Assembly (NCBI GenBank): GCA_009995705.1
Contig: JAADBR010000069.1
Coordinates: 1 to 20,479 of the forward strand
Reading direction: 5' to 3'
DNA length: 20,479 nucleotides
Source: Microcystis aeruginosa W13-11
GTDB taxonomy: Bacteria; Cyanobacteriota; Cyanobacteriia; Cyanobacteriales; Microcystaceae
Of this stretch, positions 1 to 7,751 are shown one piece after another. The notes beneath the pieces were generated by a model that worked only from the letters and a program-made list of their open reading frames with translations, did not search any database and had not been told where the DNA came from. The position numbers and the translations under genes are program-made. Within the stretch, counting starts at the first letter, position 1, and each line of letters opens with the position of its first letter.

Positions 1-1
1 T

Positions 2-1885
2 GGCAAAAGTGATGAAGAAAAAGAGGAAATGTTTAAGGAGGCGATTCCAGATGAAAATATCCGCCACAGTTTGCATTTGCGCTTCCATGCTAACCATATT
101 ATCAGCACCATTTGTGGACAGCCAGATTCACCGGTAGAAGGGATTGCTCCTAACGCAACGGTGATTAATATTCCCATTGCTTATGGGAATGAGGATTTTA
201 TCAATCCTCTCAATCTTTCCAGGGCGATTAGTACCGCTATTGAACAGGGAGTTAATATTATCCATTGTGCCGCTTGTCACCCAACTCAAAGCGGATTAGC
301 TCACGAATTTATTGACAAAGCGATTCGTCAAGCACAGGATAATAATATACTCGTTATTGCTCCTGGTGGTAATGATAAGGGAGAGTGTTGGTGTGTTCCT
401 GCGGTGTTAGAAAATGTCCTGACAGTAGGAGCAATGAAAGATACAGGAGAGCCATTTAAATTTAGTAATTTTGGCGGGAAATATGCGACTCAAGGGATTC
501 TCGCTCCTGGAGAGAATATTCTAGGAGCGCAACCCGGAACTGATGACCCTATCCGCAAAAAAGGGACTAGCTGCGCTGCTCCAATTGTGACAGGAACGGC
601 CGCTTTATTAATGAGTTTGCAATTAGAACAGGGTTTATCTCCCGATGCAGAAGCAGTAAGAGCAGCCTTGACTAATACTGCTATTCCCTGCGATCCTAAG
701 GAAGTAGAAGAACCAGAACGCTGTCTGTTAGGAAAAATCAACATCTCTGGAGCTTATGAATTGCTGACAGGAGAGAAATTACAAACTGTTGAAGCGGATA
801 ACAATTCGTCGAATAATATCATAGAATCGGCGGTAATTCCGATGACAGTGACAACCTCTGTTATTCCCTCTTGTTCAACCGAGATGGCGACTCAGGGAAT
901 AACTATAACCCCCCCAACAGCATCAACAATAGAACTGGTGATCGCACCTAGCAATGCTTCAGAAAATATTTCCTCAACTGGATTAATAAAAAATCATCAA
1001 GCACATAACAATATTGTCCTAAATAATGTTGTTCCTAGTCAACGTTCAAACCTCGTCTATGTTTTAGGAACCTTGGGTTATGATTTCGGTACAGAAGCAC
1101 GTCGGGATACTTTTAAACAGTTAATGCCAAGCATCACAATAGATAATCTTGAATTACCTCCCAATCCCTACGATGCACGACAAATGGTAGATTATTTAGA
1201 AAGTAATCTATCAGAAACTAAGTCTTTAATTTGGACAGTTAATTTAGAACTAACTCCCATCTATGCAATTAAACCAGTGGGAGCTTTTGCCGCCGAGATT
1301 TATCAAGTCATGCAATATATGTTAGCGGGTCAAATATTGCCAGAAGCTGACGAAGATTATGTGGAAAGAGTGAGTATTCCAGGCATTCTTACCGATGAAA
1401 CCGTGAGACTTTTTTCCGGTCAAATTATTCCTGTCCTCAAAGTTAATAGTCCCCGGGGAATGTATGGCTGGAAAGTTAATACTTTGATTGAATCAGCGAT
1501 AGAAACTGTTAGCGCGGAACATGAAATCGCCGATGAATCTAGGATGCGGCGTTCTCTGACAAGTTTCTTAAATCGTGTTTATTATGACTTACGCAATGTC
1601 GGACAAATCGCCCGGGATCGCGCTTTAAATTTTGCGGCTACTAACGCCTTTCAAGCTGTACAAACCTTCTCCCAAGCAGTAGCAATGGGAATGGAATTAC
1701 ACAGTATTGAAGTAGAAAAAAGCCCCTTCTGTCGCTACGGCAGTGAATGCTGGGATGTGAAATTAAAATTCTTTGATCCCGAAAATGGTCTGCGCGCTAA
1801 ACGAGTATTTCGCTTTACCATTGATGTTAGCGATCGCACTCCAGTAACATTAGGAGAAGTGCGCTCTTGGGCTGTTTCTAAGTGA
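2..1885 (+). CDS. Cyanobactin maturation protease, PatA/PatG family (5' end outside window)
   Basis: Subtilisin-like protease of the type that cleaves cyanobactin precursor peptides, followed by the C-terminal domain found in PatA and PatG. The frame is open from base 2, so the true start and the catalytic Asp lie upstream. Counting from the first ATG (base 29), the catalytic His is in FHANHI (H20), the oxyanion Asn in GGNDKG (N115) and the nucleophile in KKGTSCAAP (S181). Residues 250-340 form a Ser/Thr/Asn/Ile-rich linker. Residues 341-618 are the second domain, with motifs VLGTLGYDFGTEARRD, IWTVNLELTP and SIPGILTDE. The HANHI form and the Cys-rich stretch near residues 80-83 and 120-122 fit PatA better than PatG, but I cannot settle this. 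No other cyanobactin gene (patB-F, precursor) follows within the window. The family assignment is good; which paralogue it is, and whether a cluster lies upstream, is unknown. Confidence 0.85.
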   Translation, partial: GKSDEEKEEMFKEAIPDENIRHSLHLRFHANHIISTICGQPDSPVEGIAPNATVINIPIAYGNEDFINPLNLSRAISTAIEQGVNIIHCAACHPTQSGLAHEFIDKAIRQAQDNNILVIAPGGNDKGECWCVPAVLENVLTVGAMKDTGEPFKFSNFGGKYATQGILAPGENILGAQPGTDDPIRKKGTSCAAPIVTGTAALLMSLQLEQGLSPDAEAVRAALTNTAIPCDPKEVEEPERCLLGKINISGAYELLTGEKLQTVEADNNSSNNIIESAVIPMTVTTSVIPSCSTEMATQGITITPPTASTIELVIAPSNASENISSTGLIKNHQAHNNIVLNNVVPSQRSNLVYVLGTLGYDFGTEARRDTFKQLMPSITIDNLELPPNPYDARQMVDYLESNLSETKSLIWTVNLELTPIYAIKPVGAFAAEIYQVMQYMLAGQILPEADEDYVERVSIPGILTDETVRLFSGQIIPVLKVNSPRGMYGWKVNTLIESAIETVSAEHEIADESRMRRSLTSFLNRVYYDLRNVGQIARDRALNFAATNAFQAVQTFSQAVAMGMELHSIEVEKSPFCRYGSECWDVKLKFFDPENGLRAKRVFRFTIDVSDRTPVTLGEVRSWAVSK

Positions 1886-2347
1886 GGTCTTAGCTTAGGA
1901 TCAACTTACCAATATTGAAAAAAACAATGAGCGATCGCTCTGAATCGTGCTGGAAATTTGTCAAGATTAAATTTAACAAACTTAACATCTCAGCCAGTAC
2001 CGAGGGTATCAATGAGGGATGTTCCAGTAGCAGCAGGATATCAGGTAAGTTGTTCTCGCCGCCACGAGCGATCGCTGTTGCCCCGAGAGCATAGGGAGTA
2101 ATTGCCTGAATTTTCAGCCCCCAGAGACGAGGTATTTTTTGAGCATTCATTGCGAGATGTGTCAAAATATTTAAGAAATGTAAAGGAGCGCAAAGGAAGA
2201 TTAAAAGAAGGGAAGATATAGATGTTGGGGAGAATACTAAGTGCTAATCTAAGGTTATCCCATCTATTCGGATGTTAACCGTCCCACAGCAGAAACAATC
2301 ACCGGATTACCTTGCTGGCGGCGAAAATCGGTTTCTTTAAATAAAAG

Positions 2348-2373
2348 TTAACAGAACTTCGCACTTCTGTTAA
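2348..2373. promoter_or_regulatory. Perfect 9-bp inverted repeat upstream of lrtA
   Basis: The arms TTAACAGAA (2348-2356) and TTCTGTTAA (2365-2373) are perfectly complementary and separated by 8 bases. No T-run follows, so a terminator is unlikely. The dyad ends about 22 bases before the candidate -10 box of lrtA, a position suited to an operator. It does not match the NtcA or LexA consensus sites I know. Its function is inferred from position only. Confidence 0.4.
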
Positions 2374-2395
2374 GAAAAGGTTTAGAGAAACTTGT

Positions 2396-2401
2396 TAGAA
2401 T
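2396..2401 (+). promoter_or_regulatory. Candidate -10 box for lrtA
   Basis: TAGAAT matches five of six bases of the sigma-70 -10 consensus. No convincing -35 box lies 17 bases upstream. It would give a leader of about 215 bases before the lrtA start, in keeping with the long leader described for lrtA of Synechococcus PCC 7002. Confidence 0.35.
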
Positions 2402-2623
2402 AGAGGTAAATAAATCCAGTTGCAAATAGGCGCTCGACCCGATGAATTTTCCGCGCGATCCGACAAAAAAAAGAGAACGAGAACACCGACAAGATCTAGA
2501 CTGTGACCTCTGACAACAGCGCGATCGAGCAGATTTTTGAGGATTAAATTCCTAGCATCAACATCCCTTAAAAATAGTTGATGTGGACGGTCTATAGCCA
2601 AATTTTTAGATGGAGTAGTGAGT

Positions 2624-3223
2624 ATGAAGCTATTGATTCAGGGCAATAATATCGCTGTCACCGAAGCTATTCATGATTATGTGGAACAAAAGCTGGAGAA
2701 AGCGGTGAAACATTTTAACGGCATAACCACAAAAGTTGATGTTCACCTCTCCGTGGAAAAGAATGCACGCATTCCCGATCGCCACAAAGCGGAAGTAACG
2801 GTTTATGCTAATGGAACAGTGATTCGCGCTCAAGAAGGAAGCGAAAATTTGTACGCGAGTATTGATTTAGTTTCTGATAAAATCGCTCGTCAACTCCGCA
2901 AGTATAAAGAAAGACTGGTGGATCATCGCACCAACGCCACCGTTAAAACTAGCGAGGTGGTGCAAGAGAAACCCTTAGATGATAACCTAATTGGTGATCG
3001 CACTCCTGAATTACCTGCGGAGGTAGTGCGGATGAAATATTTTGCCATGCCACCGATGACTATTGAGGAAGCACTAACACAATTGCAATTAGTCGATCAC
3101 GATTTCTTTATGTTCTGCAACAAAGACACTAACGAAATCAATGTTATCTATCAACGCAATCACGGCGGTTTTGGTGTTATTCAACCCCGTCCCATTAACT
3201 TAAATGGCAAAGAATCCAATTAA
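2624..3223 (+). CDS. lrtA: Long-form ribosome hibernation promoting factor LrtA/HPF
   Basis: Binds 70S ribosomes and promotes inactive 100S dimers when growth slows. In cyanobacteria the gene is known as lrtA, the light-repressed transcript. The N-terminal half (about residues 1-105) is the ribosome-binding HPF/RaiA domain, with the typical opening [16 protein letters not shown]. The C-terminal half (about 140-199) is the dimerising domain of long HPFs, with [15 protein letters not shown] and [20 protein letters not shown] choose ATG at 2624 over the in-frame GTG at 2618 because the GGAG at 2612-2615 sits 8 bases before 2624 and only 2 bases before 2618. The product is 199 residues, normal for the long form. 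A long leader and the dyad at 2348 suggest regulation at the RNA or operator level. The gene converges on hspA across a shared terminator. Confidence 0.95.
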   Translation: MKLLIQGNNIAVTEAIHDYVEQKLEKAVKHFNGITTKVDVHLSVEKNARIPDRHKAEVTVYANGTVIRAQEGSENLYASIDLVSDKIARQLRKYKERLVDHRTNATVKTSEVVQEKPLDDNLIGDRTPELPAEVVRMKYFAMPPMTIEEALTQLQLVDHDFFMFCNKDTNEINVIYQRNHGGFGVIQPRPINLNGKESN

Positions 3224-3247
3224 CAGTTAGCGACCACAAATAAAACT

Positions 3248-3274
3248 AAAGACTGGAGAAATTCTCCAGTCTTT
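3248..3274. terminator. Bidirectional Rho-independent terminator between lrtA and hspA
   Basis: AAAGACTGGAGAA (3248-3260) and TTCTCCAGTCTTT (3262-3274) form a perfect 13-base palindrome around one central A. In practice this is an 11-bp stem with a 5-base loop. T-runs follow on the plus strand (TTTTTC) and A-runs precede it. It sits between two convergent genes and ends 7 bases before the hspA stop, so it can serve both. Confidence 0.9.
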
Positions 3275-3281
3275 TTCTCAT

Positions 3282-3692
3282 CTAACCAAGATTAACTTTC
3301 ACCACCTTATTTTTTTCTGCCACCGCTTTCGGGAGGGTGAGATAAAGAATACCGTCTTGATAGTTAGCGGTAACTTGGCTATTTTGTACCTCTACTGGCA
3401 GGGTAATCAAGCGACTAAATTTACCATAATAAAATTCGCTGTTTTCTACCCCGTCAGGGCGTTGACGTTGCCCATTAATAGCCACCATTTGCTTGCTAAC
3501 CTCCACATCGATATCTTTAATATCCATGCCGGGTAATTCGATTTTTAATTGCACGGAATCCTCGTTAACGGAGATTTCCACCGAGGGACGAGACACCAAG
3601 GAAGTTGTCGGTAATACTTCTTGAAAAAGTTGATCGATTTGACGTTGAACAGAATTAATTTCTAGGAAGGGAGAATAAAGAGTGAAAGCCAT
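3282..3692 (-). CDS. hspA: Small heat shock protein (Hsp20/alpha-crystallin family)
   Basis: ATP-independent holdase chaperone that binds unfolding proteins and, in cyanobacteria, also protects thylakoid membranes and phycobilisomes. The 136-residue protein has a short N-terminal arm (MAFTLYSPF...) and an alpha-crystallin domain from about residue 36. That domain contains VEISVNEDSVQLKIELPG and the late signature NYQDGILYLTLPKA. The tail ends KVVKVNLG, which may supply the oligomer-bridging motif. An AAGGA lies 10 bases before the ATG. A plausible sigma-70 promoter lies upstream at 3738-3766. I see no CIRCE element there, so HrcA control is not indicated. The length is slightly below the usual 140-150 residues but the domain looks complete. 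Confidence 0.93.
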   Translation of the reverse strand: MAFTLYSPFLEINSVQRQIDQLFQEVLPTTSLVSRPSVEISVNEDSVQLKIELPGMDIKDIDVEVSKQMVAINGQRQRPDGVENSEFYYGKFSRLITLPVEVQNSQVTANYQDGILYLTLPKAVAEKNKVVKVNLG

Positions 3693-3737
3693 AGTAATAA
3701 TTTCCTTGAGAGGTTTTCTCTGACTGCGATTACCTCT

Positions 3738-3766
3738 ATCTTAAGCAACTAACTTGGCTTACACAA
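3738..3766 (-). promoter_or_regulatory. Candidate promoter of hspA
   Basis: Read on the minus strand, TTGTGT (3761-3766) and TAAGAT (3738-3743) are separated by 17 bases. Both are imperfect matches to -35 and -10 boxes. They lie about 45 bases before the hspA start. The spacing is right but the boxes are weak. Confidence 0.35.
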
Positions 3767-3805
3767 GGCGGTTTTCAGGAAATAAAAAGTCGCAATAACC
3801 GATAC

Positions 3806-3865
3806 AGTTATCAGTTATCAGTGGGGTATGGGGTGTGGGGAGCAAAAAACCGACGGCTGACGGCT
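3806..3865. repeat. Dispersed repeat: ATCAGTT heptads plus G-rich run
   Basis: The heptad ATCAGTT recurs (CAGTTATCAGTTATCAGT). It is followed by a GGGGTATGGGGTGTGGGGAG run and a short GACGGCT duplication. Heptads of the same kind occur at 9253-9280, and G-rich runs of the same kind occur at 6697-6730 and 18660-18700. This is typical cyanobacterial short tandem repeat material between genes. Confidence 0.6.
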
Positions 3866-3875
3866 AAAATCACTG

Positions 3876-4517
3876 TTATAACCATTGTTGTAATTCTGGC
3901 CAACCCAAACCCTGACGCACGATATCCGGTTGATCGGCAGTAAAATCAACAATTGTTGACACTTCCAAACCGGGAGCCGAACCATCTTCGACAATTAAAT
4001 CAACGATATGGTCGAGGGCATCGAATAACCTAGCGGTTTCTAACCTCTTGGTGGGAAAATCCCCCTCCTGATCGGGAAGATGGGCAGAACTAGAGATAAT
4101 AGGATTTTCTAGGGTTTCGAGAATAGTGCGACAGATAACGTGATCAGGAACCCGGATACCAGTGGTTTTCCGCTTCGGATTCATCACCACTTTCGGCACT
4201 AATTTAGTCGCCGGTAAGAGAAAAGTGTAGGGACCGGGTATAACTCGTCGCATAATCTTATAAGCATAATCGCTGACCACTGCGTACTCGGAAATATTCG
4301 ACAAAGAAGAACAGAGAAACGTCAAGGGTTTATCATTAGATAGTTGCTTGATTTGGCGAACTCGTTCGACGGCGGATTTCACATTGAGATCGCAACCGAT
4401 CGCATAGACGGTATCGGTAGGATAAAGCATAATTGCCCCATTTTTCAGGGCATGACAAATTTCTTGGATAGAACGTTGTTGGGGATTTTCCGGATGGAGA
4501 GAGTAAATGGTAGCCAT
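3876..4517 (-). CDS. YciO-type YrdC/Sua5 domain protein (threonylcarbamoyl-AMP synthase family)
   Basis: Member of the family that makes threonylcarbamoyl-AMP for the t6A37 modification of ANN-decoding tRNAs. The opening [14 protein letters not shown] resembles E. coli YciO more than TsaC. The activity of YciO-type members on tRNA is less certain than that of TsaC/Sua5. The nucleotide and threonine pocket signatures are present: [12 protein letters not shown] (about 32-43), [12 protein letters not shown] (about 94-105), [11 protein letters not shown] (about 114-124) and ISSSAHLP (about 140-147). The length of 213 residues is normal and there is no extra Sua5 C-terminal domain. No Shine-Dalgarno sequence precedes the ATG. 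The gene is divergent from larC, and the two 5' ends overlap by 24 bases if larC starts at 4494. Confidence 0.88.
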   Translation of the reverse strand: MATIYSLHPENPQQRSIQEICHALKNGAIMLYPTDTVYAIGCDLNVKSAVERVRQIKQLSNDKPLTFLCSSLSNISEYAVVSDYAYKIMRRVIPGPYTFLLPATKLVPKVVMNPKRKTTGIRVPDHVICRTILETLENPIISSSAHLPDQEGDFPTKRLETARLFDALDHIVDLIVEDGSAPGLEVSTIVDFTADQPDIVRQGLGWPELQQWL

Positions 4518-5750
4518 GATAGCAAAATCGTCGCCTATTGGGATTGTCCCACGGGAATCGCCGGGGATATGTGTTTAGGGGCATTAGTAGATTTAGGAGT
4601 CCCCTTAGAATACCTGATTGCACAACTAAAAACTTTAGGAATTGAGGAGGAATATCAGTTAAGGGACGAAAAAGTGCATCGTCGCGGTCAAATTGCCACT
4701 AAGATTCACGTCGATGTCACTGCCGAGAAGTCCGCTGATCATCACCACCATCACCATCATACCCCCGCTCGCCATTTACCGGAGATTGAAAATTTAATTA
4801 AACAGGCAAATTTACCCCAGAAAGTCCAAGAATGGAGTTTAGCGGTTTTTCAACAGCTTGCGATCGCAGAAGGGGCTGTTCACGGGATCGCGCCAGAAAA
4901 AGTCCATTTTCACGAAGTGGGGGCAACCGATGCCATTATCGATATCGTCGGGACTTGTTTGGGTTTGGATTGGCTATCGGTGAGTGAATTATACTGTTCT
5001 TCTCTACCCACCGGCGGCGGTACAGTTCAGGCTGCTCATGGTCGTTTACCGGTTCCTGTGCCAGCAGTAGTACAATTGTTCAGTCAGCGACAAGTACCAA
5101 TTTATAGTAATGGCATCGAAGCGGAGTTAGTAACACCCACGGGGGCAGCTATTGTGACAACTTTAGCTAAAAGTTTCGGTAAACCGCCAAAAATGCAGTT
5201 AGAAAAGGTCGGTTTAGGAGCAGGGACAAAAGATTTACCGATTCCCAATCTTGTCCGGCTTTGGTTAGGGAAAAAAGAATCAGAAAAGCTAGATGAAAGC
5301 GAAACCGTGGCAGTTTTAGAAACTCAAATTGATGATTTAAATCCGCAAGCGATCGCCTATTTAAGCGAGGCTTTATTACAAGCGGGTGCCTTGGATGTAT
5401 TTAGTCAAGCAATTACCATGAAAAAATCTCGTTTGGGGATAATTTTGACAGTAATTTGTGCCTTGGATAAAATTGCTATTTGTGAAAATATGATCTTTCA
5501 GGAAACCACAACTTTAGGCATTAGAAGGACAATTCAAGAGCGATCAATCTTAAAAAGAGAGATACAATCGATCGATACTGTCTATGGTCAAATTCGGCTA
5601 AAAGTTGCCTACAAAGAGTCAATTAATCAACCGATTACTGTACAACCAGAATACGAAGATTGTGCCGCAATTGCCCGTCAGCATCATCTACCTTGGCGAT
5701 TTGTTCATCAAATGGCCCTAGCTATTTGGCAAGAAAAAAAGCAGTCTTGA
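4494..5750 (+). CDS. larC: Nickel-pincer cofactor biosynthesis protein LarC
   Basis: LarC inserts nickel into the pyridinium bisthiocarboxylate mononucleotide in a CTP-dependent step, giving the nickel-pincer cofactor of lactate racemase and related enzymes. The N-terminal signature [19 protein letters not shown] is followed by a seven-histidine run (near 4741-4761) that probably binds nickel. Further family motifs are [16 protein letters not shown] and ELVTPTGAA, and [10 protein letters not shown] in the C-terminal half. The whole is 418 residues, normal for a one-piece LarC. The only in-frame ATG close to the conserved start is 4494, which lies inside the 5' end of the divergent yciO-like gene and has no clear ribosome site. 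A better-placed ATG at 4516 is out of frame by one base at an AAAA run (see findings). No larB or larE is present in the window. Confidence 0.92.
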   Translation: MERVNGSHDSKIVAYWDCPTGIAGDMCLGALVDLGVPLEYLIAQLKTLGIEEEYQLRDEKVHRRGQIATKIHVDVTAEKSADHHHHHHHTPARHLPEIENLIKQANLPQKVQEWSLAVFQQLAIAEGAVHGIAPEKVHFHEVGATDAIIDIVGTCLGLDWLSVSELYCSSLPTGGGTVQAAHGRLPVPVPAVVQLFSQRQVPIYSNGIEAELVTPTGAAIVTTLAKSFGKPPKMQLEKVGLGAGTKDLPIPNLVRLWLGKKESEKLDESETVAVLETQIDDLNPQAIAYLSEALLQAGALDVFSQAITMKKSRLGIILTVICALDKIAICENMIFQETTTLGIRRTIQERSILKREIQSIDTVYGQIRLKVAYKESINQPITVQPEYEDCAAIARQHHLPWRFVHQMALAIWQEKKQS

Positions 5751-5784
5751 CAGCAGGGCAATTTTATCATAAAACTGCTATTGT

Positions 5785-5922
5785 TCAAAAGCTATTTTCA
5801 GGAAAATAATCCCAATTTAAAACCTCTTCTTGGGTAAAAGGACGTAACTGTTCAGGGGAGGTATCAGTAGGGGGAACCGGTTGAGGTTCTGCCATTCGCA
5901 GTCGGATGTTAGCCAGCCCCAT
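5785..5922 (-). CDS. Possible small protein of 45 residues, function unknown
   Basis: A short minus-strand frame between larC and rpsD. It starts MGLANIRLRMAEPQPVP, has an acidic, proline-rich middle and ends EEVLNWDYFPENSF. The composition is protein-like, with TQEEV and an aromatic tail, and codon use resembles the neighbours. There is no clear Shine-Dalgarno sequence before the ATG at 5922 or the internal ATG at 5895, which would give 36 residues. It follows rpsD on the same strand beyond that gene's terminator. It may be a real small cyanobacterial protein or the surviving tail of a lost gene. I do not recognise a family. Confidence 0.35.
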   Translation of the reverse strand: MGLANIRLRMAEPQPVPPTDTSPEQLRPFTQEEVLNWDYFPENSF

Positions 5923-5947
5923 GTACAATCAAAAAATACTAAATTTA

Positions 5948-5981
5948 ACCAATAAAATAAGGACGCTGCCAATTGCGTCCT
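5948..5981 (-). terminator. Rho-independent terminator of rpsD
   Basis: On the minus strand, AGGACGC (5975-5981) pairs with GCGTCCT (5960-5966) across an 8-base loop and is followed by TTATTTTATT. It begins 27 bases after the rpsD stop. Confidence 0.75.
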
Positions 5982-6007
5982 CAAGGTGTCTGGAAAAGGC
6001 TTTTTTC

Positions 6008-6616
6008 CTAGACTTTCCGAGAGTAGTATTCCACTACTAACAGTTCATTAATCGAGAGGGCAATCCATTCTCTTTCCACAACGCCATTCACTTTGCCCAC
6101 GAGGGTGTTTTTGTCAAATTCCAAATGACTCGGCAGATTGGCTAAACCGGGGTATTCCATATTTCTTTTGACTAGATCTTGGGAACGCTCTTGATTTCTG
6201 ACTCCAATCACATCACCCGGACGGCACTGATAACTGGCAATATCCACAACTCTACCGTTAACGGTGACGTGACCATGATTGACTAATTGTCGCGCCCCCG
6301 GAATTGTCCCGGCCATACCGAGACGGAAAACGGTATTATCCAGACGCATTTCTAAGAGTTGCAGCAGCACCTGACCAGTGGAACCGGTAGCCCGGCGAGC
6401 TTTGCGGACATAGCGAACTAATTGTTTTTCGCTGACACCGTAGTTAAAACGCAGTTTTTGTTTTTCTTCTAGACGAATGGCATATTCTGAACGTTTTTTG
6501 CGGGCCTGGCCATGTTGCCCTGGTGCATAGGCACGACGGGCATTTTTACGGGTTAAGCCTGGTAATTCCCCTAAACGACGCACAACGCGCAAGCGCGGTC
6601 CTCTATAACGAGACAT
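6008..6616 (-). CDS. rpsD: 30S ribosomal protein S4
   Basis: Primary 16S rRNA-binding protein of the small subunit, important for early 30S assembly and decoding fidelity. The 202-residue protein opens [21 protein letters not shown], as cyanobacterial and plastid S4 proteins do. An S4 RNA-binding domain covers about residues 90-155 ([23 protein letters not shown] and [13 protein letters not shown]). AGGAG lies 12 bases before the ATG. It stands apart from the main ribosomal operons, as is usual in cyanobacteria, and has its own terminator. Confidence 0.98.
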   Translation of the reverse strand: MSRYRGPRLRVVRRLGELPGLTRKNARRAYAPGQHGQARKKRSEYAIRLEEKQKLRFNYGVSEKQLVRYVRKARRATGSTGQVLLQLLEMRLDNTVFRLGMAGTIPGARQLVNHGHVTVNGRVVDIASYQCRPGDVIGVRNQERSQDLVKRNMEYPGLANLPSHLEFDKNTLVGKVNGVVEREWIALSINELLVVEYYSRKV

Positions 6617-6694
6617 ACAAACAGTCTGCTCCTATTCAAATTTATCCCAAAACTATTATCATAGCACAAATTAAGTAATTTAGTTGGGAAGTGG

Positions 6695-6774
6695 CAAAGT
6701 GGGGGTGTGGGGGTGTGGGGTGTGGGGAGAATAAATAAAAATAATCTCCTGCCTCCTACCTCCTATCTCCTGAC
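6695..6774. repeat. Dispersed G-rich/CTCCT repeat, copy 1
   Basis: A run of GTGGG/GTGTGGGG units is followed by GAGAATAAATAAAAATAATC and a CTCCTGCCTCCTACCTCCT pyrimidine run. The same order of blocks recurs at 18660-18753 with the 20-base AT-rich core unchanged. The plus-strand open frame through it is not coding. It lies upstream of the BFN nuclease gene and may reach its promoter region. Confidence 0.7.
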
Positions 6775-6920
6775 GGCAGCTGATGTATTTTTTTCATTAA
6801 AGATGAGGCTAATCTCCGTCATCTTAGGGCATACTGTGAGTGTAACTAAGAACTATATTATTCAGGTTGCTTTCCCACTCCTTCCCTAGCTGAATCTCTA
6901 TCTTGGAGAAGCCATTAGTC

Positions 6921-7421
6921 ATGATCGAAATGAAAGTCGCTGGAATTGCCCTAGACGCTATCACTCGCAGTCCCATTGTACTGCTGAAGGATGGTTCCGA
7001 GCGTCGCGCCCTACCTATCTACATCGGACAAGATCAGGCTAAGGCCATTATCACCATCCTCGAACAACAAAGACCCCCTCGTCCTCTTACCCACGATTTG
7101 ATCGTTAATATTTTTAAAGCTTGGGACATGGATTTAGGAAAGATTATCATCCATTCTCTCCAAGACAATACTTTTTATGCTGTTCTCTGTCTCCAGCGCG
7201 GCGAAGTCAAAAAAGAAATCGATTGTCGTCCCAGTGATGCGATCGCTATTGCCCTGCGTACCAACAGTCCTATCTGGGTAATGGAAGAAGTGATCGCTTC
7301 TGCTTCTATTCCTGTCGATCGTGATGCGGATGAAGAGGAACGTCAAGCTTTTCGCAATTTCGTCTCCAATCTTAGCCCCTCAGACCTGATCCAACGTCGC
7401 GGTGATTTTGGTGATCAGTGA
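6921..7421 (+). CDS. Bifunctional nuclease (BFN/DUF151) family protein
   Basis: Small protein of the BFN domain family. Plant members have been reported to have both DNase and RNase activity, and the bacterial role is poorly defined. The 166 residues contain the single BFN domain (about 5-130). Typical motifs are MKVAGIALDAITRSPIVLLK, RALPIYIGQDQAKAI, a PRPLTHDL stretch, and IDCRPSDAIAIALRTNSPIWV. The family length is normal. I prefer ATG 6921 to the TTG at 6903 because the GGAGAAG (6905-6911) then acts as the ribosome site. Starting at 6903 would place that site inside the coding sequence. A TATATT (6854) may be its -10 box. It is a single gene, with a long non-coding region after it. Confidence 0.88.
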   Translation: MIEMKVAGIALDAITRSPIVLLKDGSERRALPIYIGQDQAKAIITILEQQRPPRPLTHDLIVNIFKAWDMDLGKIIIHSLQDNTFYAVLCLQRGEVKKEIDCRPSDAIAIALRTNSPIWVMEEVIASASIPVDRDADEEERQAFRNFVSNLSPSDLIQRRGDFGDQ

Positions 7422-7740
7422 TCTTGAAGCGGTCAGCCGTCGTCTAGATAAAAATGATAGTAACAGGGAAATTACGGCGGATTCAGGCTTAGTCTGGTAG
7501 ATATTCTAAGTGGGAAGGCTTATCCAATCAGGAGTTGTCTGTGCCAGATGGATAAGCTGTACTGAATTTAAACTGCGTATTGAAAATTTTAGTACAAATG
7601 CTCAAACTGCCTCTCCCTGCTCCACAGCTCTGGCGCTCCCTTGCAGTCTTAGCGAGTATAGTCATTTCAGATAAGTCTGATACACTCTAGACCGACAAAA
7701 TCCTTAAAAACTCTGGGATTGATATTCTCAATTTTAATTG
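7422..7740. other. Intergenic region after the BFN nuclease gene
   Basis: I find no gene here. It contains a 9-bp hairpin with a 22-base loop: GCTTATCCA at 7518-7526 and TGGATAAGC at 7549-7557. A stretch near 7600-7650 reads like dispersed Microcystis repeat (CTCCCTGCTCCACAGCTCTGG). The left arm of the MITE-like element begins at 7657. No T-run follows the hairpin, so it is not a standard terminator. Confidence 0.45.
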
Positions 7741-7751
7741 AAATGACTATA
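7657..7751. mobile_element. MITE-like element of 95 bp with 13-bp terminal inverted repeats
   Basis: TATAGTCATTTCA (7657-7669) and TGAAATGACTATA (7739-7751) are exact inverted copies that bound a 69-base AT-rich interior with no coding capacity. The ends begin and finish with TA, as in elements moved by Tc1/mariner-IS630 type transposases. It interrupts the end of a toxin relic read on the minus strand. The family is an inference from size and ends. No target duplication beyond TA can be shown. Confidence 0.5.

Larger units (their letters stand above)
1886..2617. other. Intergenic region between the cyanobactin protease gene and lrtA
   Basis: About 730 bases with no gene I can defend. It holds two HIP1 octamers (1931 and 2068). 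A minus-strand open frame (1890-2165) contains the phrase PDILLLLEHPSLIP, but I do not recognise it as a protein. A protein-like minus-strand fragment lies at 2264-2347. A 9-bp inverted repeat follows at 2348-2373, then a candidate -10 box at 2396. The last roughly 200 bases probably form the 5' leader of lrtA, which is known to be long and regulatory in other cyanobacteria. Confidence 0.5.

Noticed and set aside
2618..2623. GTG start for lrtA
   Set aside because: The GGAG ribosome site would be only two bases away; ATG at 2624 has the correct spacing.
6707..6889. Plus-strand 60-codon open frame before the BFN nuclease gene
   Set aside because: It is mostly translated dispersed repeat.
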